This document shows positions 26,823 to 36,274 of a stretch of 53,730 nucleotides of DNA, piece by piece; position 1 is the stretch's first letter; every line of letters starts with the position of its first letter. Both the position numbers and the translations under genes were made by a program. The DNA comes from 66-474 sp964489055 (GTDB lineage Bacteria; Pseudomonadota; Gammaproteobacteria; Xanthomonadales; Rhodanobacteraceae). The notes under the pieces were generated by a model. It was given only the letters and a program-made list of their open reading frames with translations. It was not told the DNA's origin and did not search any database. The stretch covers positions 1 through 53,730 of the forward strand of contig CAZAXF010000015.1 in the NCBI GenBank assembly GCA_964489055.1. Direction: 5' to 3'.

Positions 26823-27977
26823 TCAGACCTCGGCGCCGGTGCGGATTGTCACGATCAGCTTGTCCGACTGGCGCAACGCGGTATCGGGGGCGTGGCCGGG
26901 CAAACCACCCAGCACCGTCATGCCCTCGAGATCGGTCACCGCCTCGACCCCGGGTAGTTCGAAAATCGCATGGAAACCGCATTCCGGATCACGCACGCCG
27001 AAACGCGTGGCGACGTCGGCGCGCTTGAAGCGACGGATCTGTTTCGCGACATGCGTTGATCCATCCAAGTTCAACGCCAATGCGTCCGGGGGTTCCTGTT
27101 TCCCGGTACTCGCCATCCAGCCTTTCAGGCGGACCTTGCCCGGTGCCTCCAGCGCCGCTTCGTCCACGTAGCCGTATACACGCGCCTTGTCCTCGGAGAA
27201 ATCCAGCGCCCGGGTCGAACCGGAGGCCCATTGCAACGCAAGCACATCCTGGTAGAAGGAAATCGCCGGCTCGATGTCCCCGACGAACAGCAGGCGACCG
27301 TGATCGATGACCATGCCCCGGTTGCAGATGTCGCGCAACAGCCCCGCCTGGTGGCTGGCCAGGACCAGGATCTTGCTGCCCGCGACGCGATCCTGCAGGC
27401 GCTCCTTGGCCTTGACCTTGAAGTTGGCGTCCCCGGTACCCAACCACTCGTCGAGCAGCAGGATGTCCTGCTGGATGGCCGTGGAAATCGCGAACCCGAG
27501 GCGCATCTTCTGTCCCGATGACAGGGTGTAGAGCCGTTGGTTGACCTTCTCGGGGATGTCGGCAAAGGCCAGAATATCGTCGAGGTGCCGGCGGATGTAC
27601 GGAGTTGCCAGTCCCATCGCCGTGCCACGCAAGAAGATGTTCTCGCGCACGGTGGCCTGACCGTTGAAGCCCAGCGACATGTTGATCAGGGCTTGAGTAC
27701 GACCATGCACGGTGAGGGTCCCTGAGGTGGGGGCGTAGGCACCGTTGAGCACCTTGAGCAGGGTGGATTTGCCGGCGCCGTTCTGGCCCAGCAGGGCCAT
27801 GCGCTCGCCCTCGCCGATGGTGAAACTCAAGTCGTCGAGCAGGGTGACCGACCTGCGGCGTGGCGGGTCGAACATCGCACCCAGGAACACCGACCCCCAG
27901 TGGCTGGCCGCACGTTCACGCTGCAGGTAGGTGGGCACAGCCAGCGAAAGATGCTCGGCCTTGATGCTTACTTCCAT
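26823..27977 (-). CDS. wzt: O-antigen/polysaccharide ABC exporter ATPase with C-terminal recognition domain
   Basis: ATP-binding subunit of an ABC-2 polysaccharide exporter, 384 residues. Walker A is GQNGAGKST (64-72), signature LSSGQ (152-156), Walker B ILLLDE (172-177), H-switch SH (208-209). About 115 residues beyond the ATPase form a separate domain (about 266-380: VYGYVDEAAL, GKVRLKGW, PDALALNL, GFHAIFELPGV) like the Wzt carbohydrate-binding domain of E. coli O8/O9a. This domain is also at the C-terminus of the downstream methyltransferase/P-loop protein. Seven bases separate it from wzm. Cytoplasmic face of the inner membrane. Confidence 0.93.
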   Translation of the reverse strand: MEVSIKAEHLSLAVPTYLQRERAASHWGSVFLGAMFDPPRRRSVTLLDDLSFTIGEGERMALLGQNGAGKSTLLKVLNGAYAPTSGTLTVHGRTQALINMSLGFNGQATVRENIFLRGTAMGLATPYIRRHLDDILAFADIPEKVNQRLYTLSSGQKMRLGFAISTAIQQDILLLDEWLGTGDANFKVKAKERLQDRVAGSKILVLASHQAGLLRDICNRGMVIDHGRLLFVGDIEPAISFYQDVLALQWASGSTRALDFSEDKARVYGYVDEAALEAPGKVRLKGWMASTGKQEPPDALALNLDGSTHVAKQIRRFKRADVATRFGVRDPECGFHAIFELPGVEAVTDLEGMTVLGGLPGHAPDTALRQSDKLIVTIRTGAEV

Positions 27978-27984
27978 GACTGCC

Positions 27985-28884
27985 TCACAACCAGATCGGC
28001 ACCAGGCGCGCGAAACGCCGATACAGGAACGTGGCCAGCAAAATACCGAAAATTGTCAGCCCGGCAACGTAATACCACGAAAACGCGCTGATCGGCTCAC
28101 CCAGGATGGGCGCCCGGAAAATCTCGATCAGGTGGTAGAAGGGATTGAGCCTGGATGCCTCGCCGCGCAGGCTCCCGGCTGGCATTTGGTCGGGATACCA
28201 GACGATGGGTGTCAGCAGGAACAATACGCGAAACAGGTTGTTGATGACCTCACCGATGTCCGGAAAGCGTGCCCCGGCAAGGGAAAAAACGACCCCTGCG
28301 GTAAATGTGTTCACCAATACGATCACGAACGCACCCAAACCCATAAGCAAGCCCAGTGGATGAAAGTGCGGATAGACAACTAGCGCCAAGGCGGTCATCG
28401 GCAGCGCCATCATGAAATAGAAGACCGACTTGGCCATGGAACGCAACACGAAGTCGGTCAGGCGCATGCGGCCATCCATGATGAACGAGCGCGCACCGTA
28501 CAGCACGCTCGTCGACTGCACGGTCACCGAATGCATGACCGTGAAGACAGTCCAGCCGAGCGCCAAGTGGGCGGCAAACTTGACGACGCTGACGTGCCAC
28601 AAACCGGCAAAGATCGTGCCCACACCCCAGATGTAGACGACCGACGGCATCAACAGCCACAGTGCTCCCAGCCGCGAACGTCGATACGTGACCACGATGT
28701 CCAGCCACGCCGACAGCGCCCAGAACTCCGGATTGCGCAAGCTGCCGACAAGGTCCTGGAAAAGCCGGCGCTGATGGCTGAGCTGCCACAGGCCGGTGTC
28801 TTTCTGGGCGACGCCGGCGGCCGCCCTGCCCTTCGCCCCGGACGCCGGCTTGTCTTGCGGTCTGGCCTCAGCGTCCGAGGGCAT
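27985..28884 (-). CDS. wzm: O-antigen/polysaccharide ABC exporter permease
   Basis: ABC-2 type transporter permease of 299 residues: about 60 hydrophilic N-terminal residues, then ALWLLMPSVVYIWGVGTIFAG and further hydrophobic segments to give about six membrane spans. LTPIVWYPDQMP and NPFYHLIEIFRAPILG are typical Wzm/KpsM signatures. It moves undecaprenyl-linked glycan across the inner membrane with Wzt. The start overlaps the end of the upstream cystathionine gamma-lyase gene by 17 bp, so the export genes may be read through from the methionine/cysteine gene. It is the first gene of the export operon. Confidence 0.92.
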   Translation of the reverse strand: MPSDAEARPQDKPASGAKGRAAAGVAQKDTGLWQLSHQRRLFQDLVGSLRNPEFWALSAWLDIVVTYRRSRLGALWLLMPSVVYIWGVGTIFAGLWHVSVVKFAAHLALGWTVFTVMHSVTVQSTSVLYGARSFIMDGRMRLTDFVLRSMAKSVFYFMMALPMTALALVVYPHFHPLGLLMGLGAFVIVLVNTFTAGVVFSLAGARFPDIGEVINNLFRVLFLLTPIVWYPDQMPAGSLRGEASRLNPFYHLIEIFRAPILGEPISAFSWYYVAGLTIFGILLATFLYRRFARLVPIWL

Positions 28885-30025
28885 GGTTCAACTCGTCCCT
28901 CAAGTCACCGACATCCTCCACCCCCACCGACAGCCGGATCAGCCCATCGCTGATGCCGAGTCGCTTGCGCGTGGCCGGGGGCACCGAGGCGTGGGTCATG
29001 ATGGCGGGATGGTCGGCCAGGCTTTCGACGCCGCCGAGGGATTCGGCCAGCGCGAACAGGTGGCAGCGTTCGAGCACCCGGCGCGCCTTGCGCAGGCCGC
29101 CGGTGACCTCGATGGTGACGATGCCGCCGCCGCCGTGCATCTGGCGGCGGGCGAGGGCGCGTTGCGGGTGTGACTTCAGTCCGGGGTAGATGACCCGCTT
29201 GACGGCCGGATGTTTCTCCAGCCACTTCGCAAGTTCCAGCGCATTGGCGCAGTGCGCCTGCATCCGCAGTGCCAGGGTCTTGACGCCGCGCAGCGCGAGG
29301 AAGCTGTCGAAGGGCCCGGCCACCGCGCCGATCGAGTTCTGCAGGAACGCCATGCGTTCGGCCAGATCCTGCGTCGAGACCACCGCGACGCCGCCGACCA
29401 TGTCGGAATGACCGTTCAGGTACTTGGTGGCCGAATGCACGACGATGTCGGCACCGTATTCCAGCGGCCGCTGCACCATGGGCGAGGCGAAGGTGTTGTC
29501 CACCACCAGCAGCAGGTCGTGTTTTTTGGCGAACTTCGCGAGCCTGGCCAGGTCGACCAGTTTCAGCAGTGGGTTGGTGGGTGTTTCGGCCCAGATCATG
29601 CGCGTGTTCGGCTTGAGCGCCGCCTTCAGGGCCGCGCCGTCGTTGAGGTCCACGAAGCTGAAGTCCAGCCCGGCCGAGCGCTCGCGCACCTTGTCGAACA
29701 ACCGGAAGGTGCCGCCATAGAGATCGTCCATCGCGATCACGTGGCTGCCGGAATCGATGAGTTCCAGCACGGTGCCGATCGCGGCCATGCCCGAGGCGAA
29801 GGCAAAGCCGGCGACGCCGCCCTCGAGGTCGGCCACGCAGCGCTCCCAGGCAAAGCGCGTCGGATTGTGCGAACGCGAATACTCGAAGCCCTGATGCTTG
29901 CCGGGGCTCTTCTGCACGTAGGTCGAGGTCTGGTAGATCGGCGTCATGATCGCGCCGGTCGAGGGGTCGGGTGACTGGCCGGCGTGGATCACGCGGGTGG
30001 CGAGGGAAAGGGGTTTCTTGTTCAC
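28868..30025 (-). CDS. metB: cystathionine gamma-lyase (Cys/Met PLP enzyme)
   Basis: PLP enzyme of the Cys/Met metabolism family, 385 residues. It has YSRSHNPTRFAWERCVADLE, the PLP-lysine motif VHSATKYLNGHSDMVGG and the SLGGVESLADHPAIMTH block. Because a cystathionine beta-synthase lies just upstream, cystathionine cleavage to cysteine is more likely than gamma-synthase activity, though Xanthomonas homologues are named metB. GTG 30025 is chosen by family alignment; GAGAG precedes it, and a longer frame upstream runs through a repeat. In Xanthomonas this gene is the conserved border of the LPS locus opposite etfA. Confidence 0.9.
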   Translation of the reverse strand: MNKKPLSLATRVIHAGQSPDPSTGAIMTPIYQTSTYVQKSPGKHQGFEYSRSHNPTRFAWERCVADLEGGVAGFAFASGMAAIGTVLELIDSGSHVIAMDDLYGGTFRLFDKVRERSAGLDFSFVDLNDGAALKAALKPNTRMIWAETPTNPLLKLVDLARLAKFAKKHDLLLVVDNTFASPMVQRPLEYGADIVVHSATKYLNGHSDMVGGVAVVSTQDLAERMAFLQNSIGAVAGPFDSFLALRGVKTLALRMQAHCANALELAKWLEKHPAVKRVIYPGLKSHPQRALARRQMHGGGGIVTIEVTGGLRKARRVLERCHLFALAESLGGVESLADHPAIMTHASVPPATRKRLGISDGLIRLSVGVEDVGDLRDELNHALGR

Positions 30026-30047
30026 GTTTACTCTCGGCAATTCCACA

Positions 30048-30177
30048 TCGTCATGTCGAGTCTGCCAGCACTGTGGGCGAGCGAAACCGGGAATCCAGCT
30101 TGTGGCTCCATCACACGAGAAGCTGGATTCCGGGTTCCATCGCCGACGAGGCCGGCGATGGCCCCGGAATGACGAAC
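30048..30177. repeat. inverted-repeat intergenic element
   Basis: An element of the CGTCATNCC...CCGGAATGACG type, about 130 bp, like that at 3000-3126. It contains inner arms AATCCAGCTT/AAGCTGGATT and GGCCGGCGATGG/CCATCGCCG. It lies between cystathionine gamma-lyase and the truncated Uma2 gene. Confidence 0.75.
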
Positions 30178-30210
30178 TTGGGAGCAGTATGGGGCAATCA
30201 TGTGTGGGCT

Positions 30211-30447
30211 TCAGTATTCGACCGGCGGCAGCCGCACGTCGAACGGCGCCACGAACGGACGGCAGGGCCTGCCTTGCAGCGCTTGATGCAACCGGGCAGA
30301 CACCTCGCCCACGATTTCCTGGTGCGCAAGATCCGGCCCGGCCATCGCGTACGCGATGCCGTCGATCCGTTCGTAACGCACATCCTCGGGCCACCCGAGG
30401 TAGTCGGCGTAGGTGTGATGCGAGTCGTCGCGTCTGGCCAGGCTCAC
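30211..30447 (-). pseudogene. truncated Uma2-family (DUF820) endonuclease fragment
   Basis: 78 codons: HTYADYLGWPEDVRYERIDG, AYAMAGPDLAHQEIVGE, then FVAPFDVRLPPVEY and a stop. This is the N-terminal third or so of the Uma2/DUF820 PD-(D/E)XK fold, which normally spans about 180-200 residues. The catalytic Asp/Glu-x-Lys part is missing, cut off where the intergenic repeat begins. The fragment is therefore almost certainly non-functional. Such genes are mobile and common in repeat-rich Xanthomonadales genomes. Confidence 0.75.
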
Positions 30448-30535
30448 TGGAAATGCCTCTGCAACTGGTTCAACGGTGGCCGGGAACGTGCAGCGCTGTC
30501 GTCACCGATCCACCGCGGCCGATCATTCTAACGTT

Positions 30536-31903
<1,368 letters not shown>

Positions 31904-32371
31904 GACCACTCCTTGCGACGTTGCGGCACAGTGATGGGTCGGCGCGCGCACCCATCTCGGCCGCCCATGATAATGGTGGGCTCCGGAGCCGGGGCGGACT
32001 CCACGCTGTTGGCGCACGCGACATGGCCCCCATGCATCTTGTGCTTTCGTCAATGCAGGCTGTCATGTGCGGCGGCCAGTGGCCGCCCTACGCATCCACG
32101 CCTGCAGGGCGGACACTGTCCGCCGGCCATGGCTGCGGTCCACCTGAGGCTGCACCTCATGAATGATGCAGGCTGACGTGGTGCGCGCAGGAATCCGTGC
32201 ATCGTCATTCCGGGGTCTGGGCCGGCTTGCCGCCGCAGCGACCCGATTGTGCGTTCAGAACCGCAGACACGAATGCCTCTGGCGACCCGAAGGACGAGCG
32301 CCGGGGATGGCTCCGGGCAATATAACGGAAGCATACGCAGCCCAAGGCGAATGGCCCGCGCGACAGGCCGC
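31904..32371. other. 468-bp gap with small palindromes
   Basis: No gene is supported. It contains two neighbouring hairpins, GGCGGCCAGTGGCCGCC (32071-32087) and GGCGGACACTGTCCGCC (32108-32124), and half of a CGTCATTCCGGGG arm near 32200. The last part is the leader of the GT4 gene. Confidence 0.6.
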
Positions 32372-32377
32372 TACAAT
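32372..32377 (+). promoter_or_regulatory. candidate -10 element for GT4 gene
   Basis: TACAAT, 36 bp before ATG 32408. No strong -35 box. Confidence 0.4.
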
Positions 32378-32407
32378 GCGGCACCCCTGCCGCGCAAAGC
32401 CCACCGC

Positions 32408-33787
32408 ATGTGCCCGCAACAACGCAAATCAGCAAGCGAACCCGGCTGGCGCACGCGCCTGGGCGGCGCCGTGCTGCGCACACTCGGCTGGGGCAAGTCG
32501 CACGCGGGCCCGCTGGTGAGCCTGTACGCGTGCATCCCGTTTGCGTGGCGGCTGGCATTGCGCAGGCGCTTGCACGCCACCGCCGGCAAGCCGATGCCGC
32601 CGCTGCCGCTGCCCGCCACCAAACGGCGCGTGCTGGCCGGTGGCGAGGCCCCCGTCAGTCCCGGCGTCAACCTGCTGGGCTACGCGCGCGGCGAGTTCGG
32701 CATTGCCGAAAACGTCCGCTCCTGCGCGCGCGCACTCGAACAATCCGGCTATCCGTTCCTGATCTTCGATTTCGACGTCGGCCCGGCCAGCCGACAGCAG
32801 GACCGCTCGATGGAACGACACTTCTCCGACACGCTTCGCTACGGGATCAATACGTTTTTCATCAACGCGGACCAGGTTCCCATCGCACGCAAGGTGCTTG
32901 GCAAGGACGCTTTTGCCGGGCGCCACAACATCGGCTTCTGGGTGTGGGAACTGGAACAGTACCCCCGCGATTGGCGCGGCGCCTTTGATCTGGTCGACGA
33001 AGTGTGGGTTCCGACAGAGTTCGTGCGTGGCGTGATCGCCGCGGCCACGGACAAGCCGGTGCTGCGGATGCCCCAGGTCATCGAGCTCGAGGTGCCCCAA
33101 GGCATGGACCGCACGCATTTCGGCTTGCCGCCCGACGAGTTCGTGTTCCTGTTCAGTTACGACTTCAACAGCTTTGCGTCGCGCAAGAATCCCGCGGCCA
33201 CGATCGCGGCCTTCCGCAAAGCCTTCGCCGATGGCGTGAAGGGTGTGCGATTGCTGGTCAAGTCCACCAACGGTGGACGCTTTCCCGAGAAGTTGGCGGC
33301 GTTGCAACGGAAGGTGGCCGACGACCCGCGCATCGAGGTGCGTGACGGTTTCCTTTCCCGCAATGACATGATCGGTCTGCAGAACAGCATCGACTGTTTC
33401 GTCTCGTTGCACCGCTCGGAAGGTTTCGGGCTCGGCATGGCCGAGTGCATGTACCTGGGCAAGCCGGTGATCGCGACCGGCTACTCCGGCAACCTCGATT
33501 TCATGAACCGGGACAACAGTCTGCTGGTGGACTACAAGATGGTCCCGTTGCGCAACGGCGACTACCCCTACTGGAGAGGCCAGCGATGGGCCGACCCCGA
33601 CATCGACCATGCGGCGCGCATGATGCGACGGGTGTTCGAGGATCGTGCGCTGGCCCGTCGCATCGGCACCGCGGCGGCCGACAGCATCCACCGGGCCCAT
33701 TCCCGCGCGGCAAGCGCGGCTTCCATCACGGCACGTTTGCAGGAAATCGACCGGCAGGGAGCCACCCGCGCGACCCGGGGCGCATGA
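32408..33787 (+). CDS. GT4-family glycosyltransferase
   Basis: GT-B glycosyltransferase of 459 residues. The N-terminal domain contains VNLLGYARGEFGIAENVRS and GFWVWELEQYP; the C-terminal GT4 donor-binding part contains SLHRSEGFGLGMAECMYLGKPVIATGYSGNLDFM (two adjacent blocks, E/x7/E type). This arrangement is common in O-antigen clusters. ATG 32408 is preferred because the upstream in-frame stretch crosses the promoter region. It is separated from the main locus by the transsulfuration genes and is in the opposite orientation, so it may serve LPS or another glycan. Sugar unknown. Confidence 0.85.
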   Translation: MCPQQRKSASEPGWRTRLGGAVLRTLGWGKSHAGPLVSLYACIPFAWRLALRRRLHATAGKPMPPLPLPATKRRVLAGGEAPVSPGVNLLGYARGEFGIAENVRSCARALEQSGYPFLIFDFDVGPASRQQDRSMERHFSDTLRYGINTFFINADQVPIARKVLGKDAFAGRHNIGFWVWELEQYPRDWRGAFDLVDEVWVPTEFVRGVIAAATDKPVLRMPQVIELEVPQGMDRTHFGLPPDEFVFLFSYDFNSFASRKNPAATIAAFRKAFADGVKGVRLLVKSTNGGRFPEKLAALQRKVADDPRIEVRDGFLSRNDMIGLQNSIDCFVSLHRSEGFGLGMAECMYLGKPVIATGYSGNLDFMNRDNSLLVDYKMVPLRNGDYPYWRGQRWADPDIDHAARMMRRVFEDRALARRIGTAAADSIHRAHSRAASAASITARLQEIDRQGATRATRGA

Positions 33788-33803
33788 AGACGCCCAACAC
33801 AAA

Positions 33804-33826
33804 CCGGCCCGCGCAAGGCGGGCCGG
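33804..33826 (-). terminator. rho-independent terminator for the YdcH-like gene
   Basis: Hairpin with 9-bp stem CCGGCCCGC/GCGGGCCGG and 5-nt loop. On the minus strand it is followed by TTTGTGTT. It lies between the convergent GT4 and YdcH-like genes and has no T-run on the plus strand. Confidence 0.6.
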
Positions 33827-33852
33827 CGAAGATTCGTGGGGTGGGTGTCGCG

Positions 33853-34074
33853 TCAGGCGGTGCCGATTTCGCTCCACATTCGGGTCAGGCGGTCCTTGAG
33901 GTGCAGTTTTTCCCTTTTCATGCCGTGCAGCTCGTTCTCGTGCATCGGCAGGACCCCGAGCTCCGCGTCGCGTACCTTGCTGTCCAGCTCCTGGTGGTAC
34001 TGATAAAGGCGGCGGAACTCGGGGTTCGCCTTCATCGCCGCGTCTATATGGTCTTTCTGCTGGTTTTCGAACAT
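33853..34074 (-). CDS. YdcH family (DUF465) small protein
   Basis: 73-residue, charged, helical protein: MFENQQKDHIDAAMKANPEF, then LYQYHQELDSKVRDAE and MHENELHGMKREKLHLKDRL. This is the DUF465/YdcH pattern (short antiparallel helical hairpin), of unknown function. GAGGAGG lies about 8 bp upstream of ATG 34074, which decides the start over an in-frame codon at 34128. It is monocistronic, with its own terminator. Confidence 0.88.
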   Translation of the reverse strand: MFENQQKDHIDAAMKANPEFRRLYQYHQELDSKVRDAELGVLPMHENELHGMKREKLHLKDRLTRMWSEIGTA

Positions 34075-34365
34075 TGGGCAGCCTCCTCTCGCAGTAACGG
34101 CGCTTAACGGATTCGGGCGCGCACGCATCCACGTCCACGCACCGCAACCGCGGGGCGTGGGGAAGTGGAAAAAGCGGGGTTCATGCGATGGCGCCTCGGG
34201 GCCGGGATGGGGCCGGCCTCAAGGTCGACCCTACTCCAACCGGCCGGGATTGGCAAGCCATGGGCCTCTATCCAGGAGAATAATTTTTTCTTTTACATTC
34301 AACAGGTTGAAGAGTAACAGCCGCTACAGCCCCGTTGCCACCGTGGCGGGTCCTGATTGGACCTA

Positions 34366-34660
34366 CCAAAGCCATCCCCCTCGATCCCCCTTCGCAAGCG
34401 AAGGGGGAGGCAAAACCACCCCCTTCGGAACGAAGGGGTGAGAACTGACGCTTGCGAACTGCCGGTGGCAGTTCGCGGCAGTTCGAACGCCCGAGGCAGG
34501 ACGCCGAGGGCCGGGTTGCCTGGCGAGCGCTGGATGCGCGAGCCTGGCAACGGCGCGAAGCGCCGGGGGGATGCCGGGCGAAGCGAAAAGCCATCCCCCT
34601 CATTCCCCCTTCGCAAGCGAAGGGGGAGGCAAAACCACCCCCTTCGGAACGAAGGGGTCG
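34366..34660. repeat. dispersed repeat, copy 2, with 219-bp direct repeats at its ends
   Basis: The same body as 1936-2154, here flanked on both sides by a nearly identical segment of about 68 bp (CCATCCCCCTC...GAACGAAGGGGT) starting at 34372 and 34591, a period of 219 bp. Each segment holds two palindromes (CCCCCTTCGCAAGCGAAGGGGG and CCCCTTCGGAACGAAGGGG types). The rest of 34075-34708 contains no gene. Confidence 0.85.
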
Positions 34661-34708
34661 GTGCGGAGCGGCGTCGGGGGATGATGCCGCCGCGCCGGCA
34701 ACAGATCC

Positions 34709-35569
34709 CTACGGTTCCACGCGAAGCTCGACCTCGGATCCGTGCCCGATGTGCTTGACCTGGCCGATCTTCACCTTGCCGGCCCCGGCCGCTTCCAGCG
34801 CCGCTTCCACGGCCACCGCCCGGCGCCCGGCCAGGACCCGTTCGCTGCTCGAACCGCGCGGTTCGACCACGATCTGCTGCTTGGCGTGGGCGCGTGCGAA
34901 ATCGGCCACCTTGCGACGCGCCGAGGAGGTCAGGTTGTCGGTCTTGCCGCTGAACGAGGCCGGCGGCAAGTGCAGGTTCGCGGTGCTGCCGGCCTGCATG
35001 GCCTTGGTCGCGGCTTCGGCCAGCTTGGCCTCCTTGCGGGCCAGCCGGGCCGCGCGCGCCTGCGCGGCGGCCAACCGCTTGGCCTGTTCGGCCTCGGCCT
35101 GGGCCTGCTGGGCCTGCTGGGTGGCCTGCGCGCCCTGTTGCTGCAGCATCTGCGCCTGCTCCACCACGGCCTGGTATTGCAGGCGCTGGCGCGCCAGCTC
35201 GGCGCGCGCGGCCGCGGCATCGGCCTGGCTGGCTTCCAGCATGATCTGGTCATGCCGGCGTTCGAGCTGGTCGAGCTTGGCGCGGTCGGCACCGACCTGC
35301 GCGGCGGCTTTCGCCAGCGCAACCCGCTGTTCGGCCATGAACAGCGCGTGGTCGCGCCCGCGATGCCCGGCCTGCTGCAGTTCGGTCACCGCATTGCGCG
35401 CCAGGGTGCGCTGCGCGGACGCGTACTGGCCCAGCACCGGGTCGGCGGCCAGCTTTTCAAGCTGCGCCGACAGCCGCGCCACGTCCGGATCAGGCTTGGC
35501 GGCGTGCGCGGTCACGCAGGTGAGGGCCATCAAGGCGAACACGAAGCCCGCGAACCGGATGCGCATCAT
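34709..35569 (-). CDS. periplasmic coiled-coil protein with OmpA-like C-terminus
   Basis: Protein of 286 residues. A signal peptide is clear (MMRIRFAGFVFALMALTC, cut near AHA-AK). A long Ala/Gln/Glu-rich helical region follows (about 30-205). The end (SFSGKTDNLTSSARRKVADF, VVEPRGSSSERVLAGRRAVA, VKHIGHGSEVELRVEP) looks like an OmpA/MotB-type peptidoglycan-binding domain. ATG 35569 overlaps the stop of the lipoprotein gene (ATGA), so the two are coupled. Location in the periplasm, perhaps bridging outer membrane and wall, is inferred. It is divergent from pilU. Confidence 0.75.
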   Translation of the reverse strand: MMRIRFAGFVFALMALTCVTAHAAKPDPDVARLSAQLEKLAADPVLGQYASAQRTLARNAVTELQQAGHRGRDHALFMAEQRVALAKAAAQVGADRAKLDQLERRHDQIMLEASQADAAAARAELARQRLQYQAVVEQAQMLQQQGAQATQQAQQAQAEAEQAKRLAAAQARAARLARKEAKLAEAATKAMQAGSTANLHLPPASFSGKTDNLTSSARRKVADFARAHAKQQIVVEPRGSSSERVLAGRRAVAVEAALEAAGAGKVKIGQVKHIGHGSEVELRVEP

Positions 35570-36177
35570 GGCCGTTCTCCCCCGCCCGGCCCGCCGGTGG
35601 TCGCCGCCGGCGCGGGCGCGCTGGTTCCGGAAGTGGCCGGCTGTCCAAGCTGGATGGACGGCAGCACCACGGAACCGCCGACCGCGGTGGGCGAACCCGC
35701 AGCCGGCGAAGCCGACGTCGCGGCGCCAGCCGGCCCGGCAATCGTTCCGGCCACGGCAGGCGGCGCGACGGCCGCCTGCTGCGCAGCCGCGGCGGCTGCC
35801 TGGCGGCGCTTGAGGTCGGCCTCGAGGCGCTGGTTCAACACGATTTTTTCCTGGATCCGGCTTGCCAGGCGCGACTCCTCGGCGCGTACCCGGGCCGTGG
35901 CCGCAGCCGCCTCGGCTTCCTGCGCGCGGTCGGTGGCCTTGCCATAATCCTCGTTGGCGCTGAACTGCTGCGCCGCGGCCAGCCGGCGCTCGGCTTCGGC
36001 CAGGGCCTCGGGGGCGGTGGTCGCGGCACCCGCGGCGCGCGCCGCGCGGATCTCGGCCTGTGCCCGATCCATCAACTGGATCGGCGGCGGAACCGTGGCG
36101 CAGCCGGCCACGGCGGCCGCCAGCGCGACCAGCCCGGTAAGGCCGAGGGCATGGATTTTTGCTCGCATGCGTGTCAT
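35566..36177 (-). CDS. DUF4398 lipoprotein
   Basis: About 203 residues. The N-terminus has a lipoprotein signal, LVALAAAVAGC-ATVPPP, so it should be anchored in a membrane by the acylated Cys. Residues after it (IQLMDRAQAEIRAARAAGA, ALAEAERRLAAAQQFSANED) form the DUF4398 helical pattern. The C-terminal 80 residues are Ala/Pro/Gly/Thr-rich and probably unstructured. Start is ATG 36177 or 36168; no good ribosome binding site at either. DUF4398 lipoproteins next to OmpA-like proteins are a common pair, of unknown function. Confidence 0.75.
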   Translation of the reverse strand: MTRMRAKIHALGLTGLVALAAAVAGCATVPPPIQLMDRAQAEIRAARAAGAATTAPEALAEAERRLAAAQQFSANEDYGKATDRAQEAEAAAATARVRAEESRLASRIQEKIVLNQRLEADLKRRQAAAAAAQQAAVAPPAVAGTIAGPAGAATSASPAAGSPTAVGGSVVLPSIQLGQPATSGTSAPAPAATTGGPGGGERP

Positions 36178-36274
36178 AAACGGAGTGTGGGGCAAGGGCC
36201 GCATTGTCGGCGTACCATTTTACCTTTGCAATGCCGCCGGCAAAACGCGGCTTTCCGGACCGGGGATCGAAACA

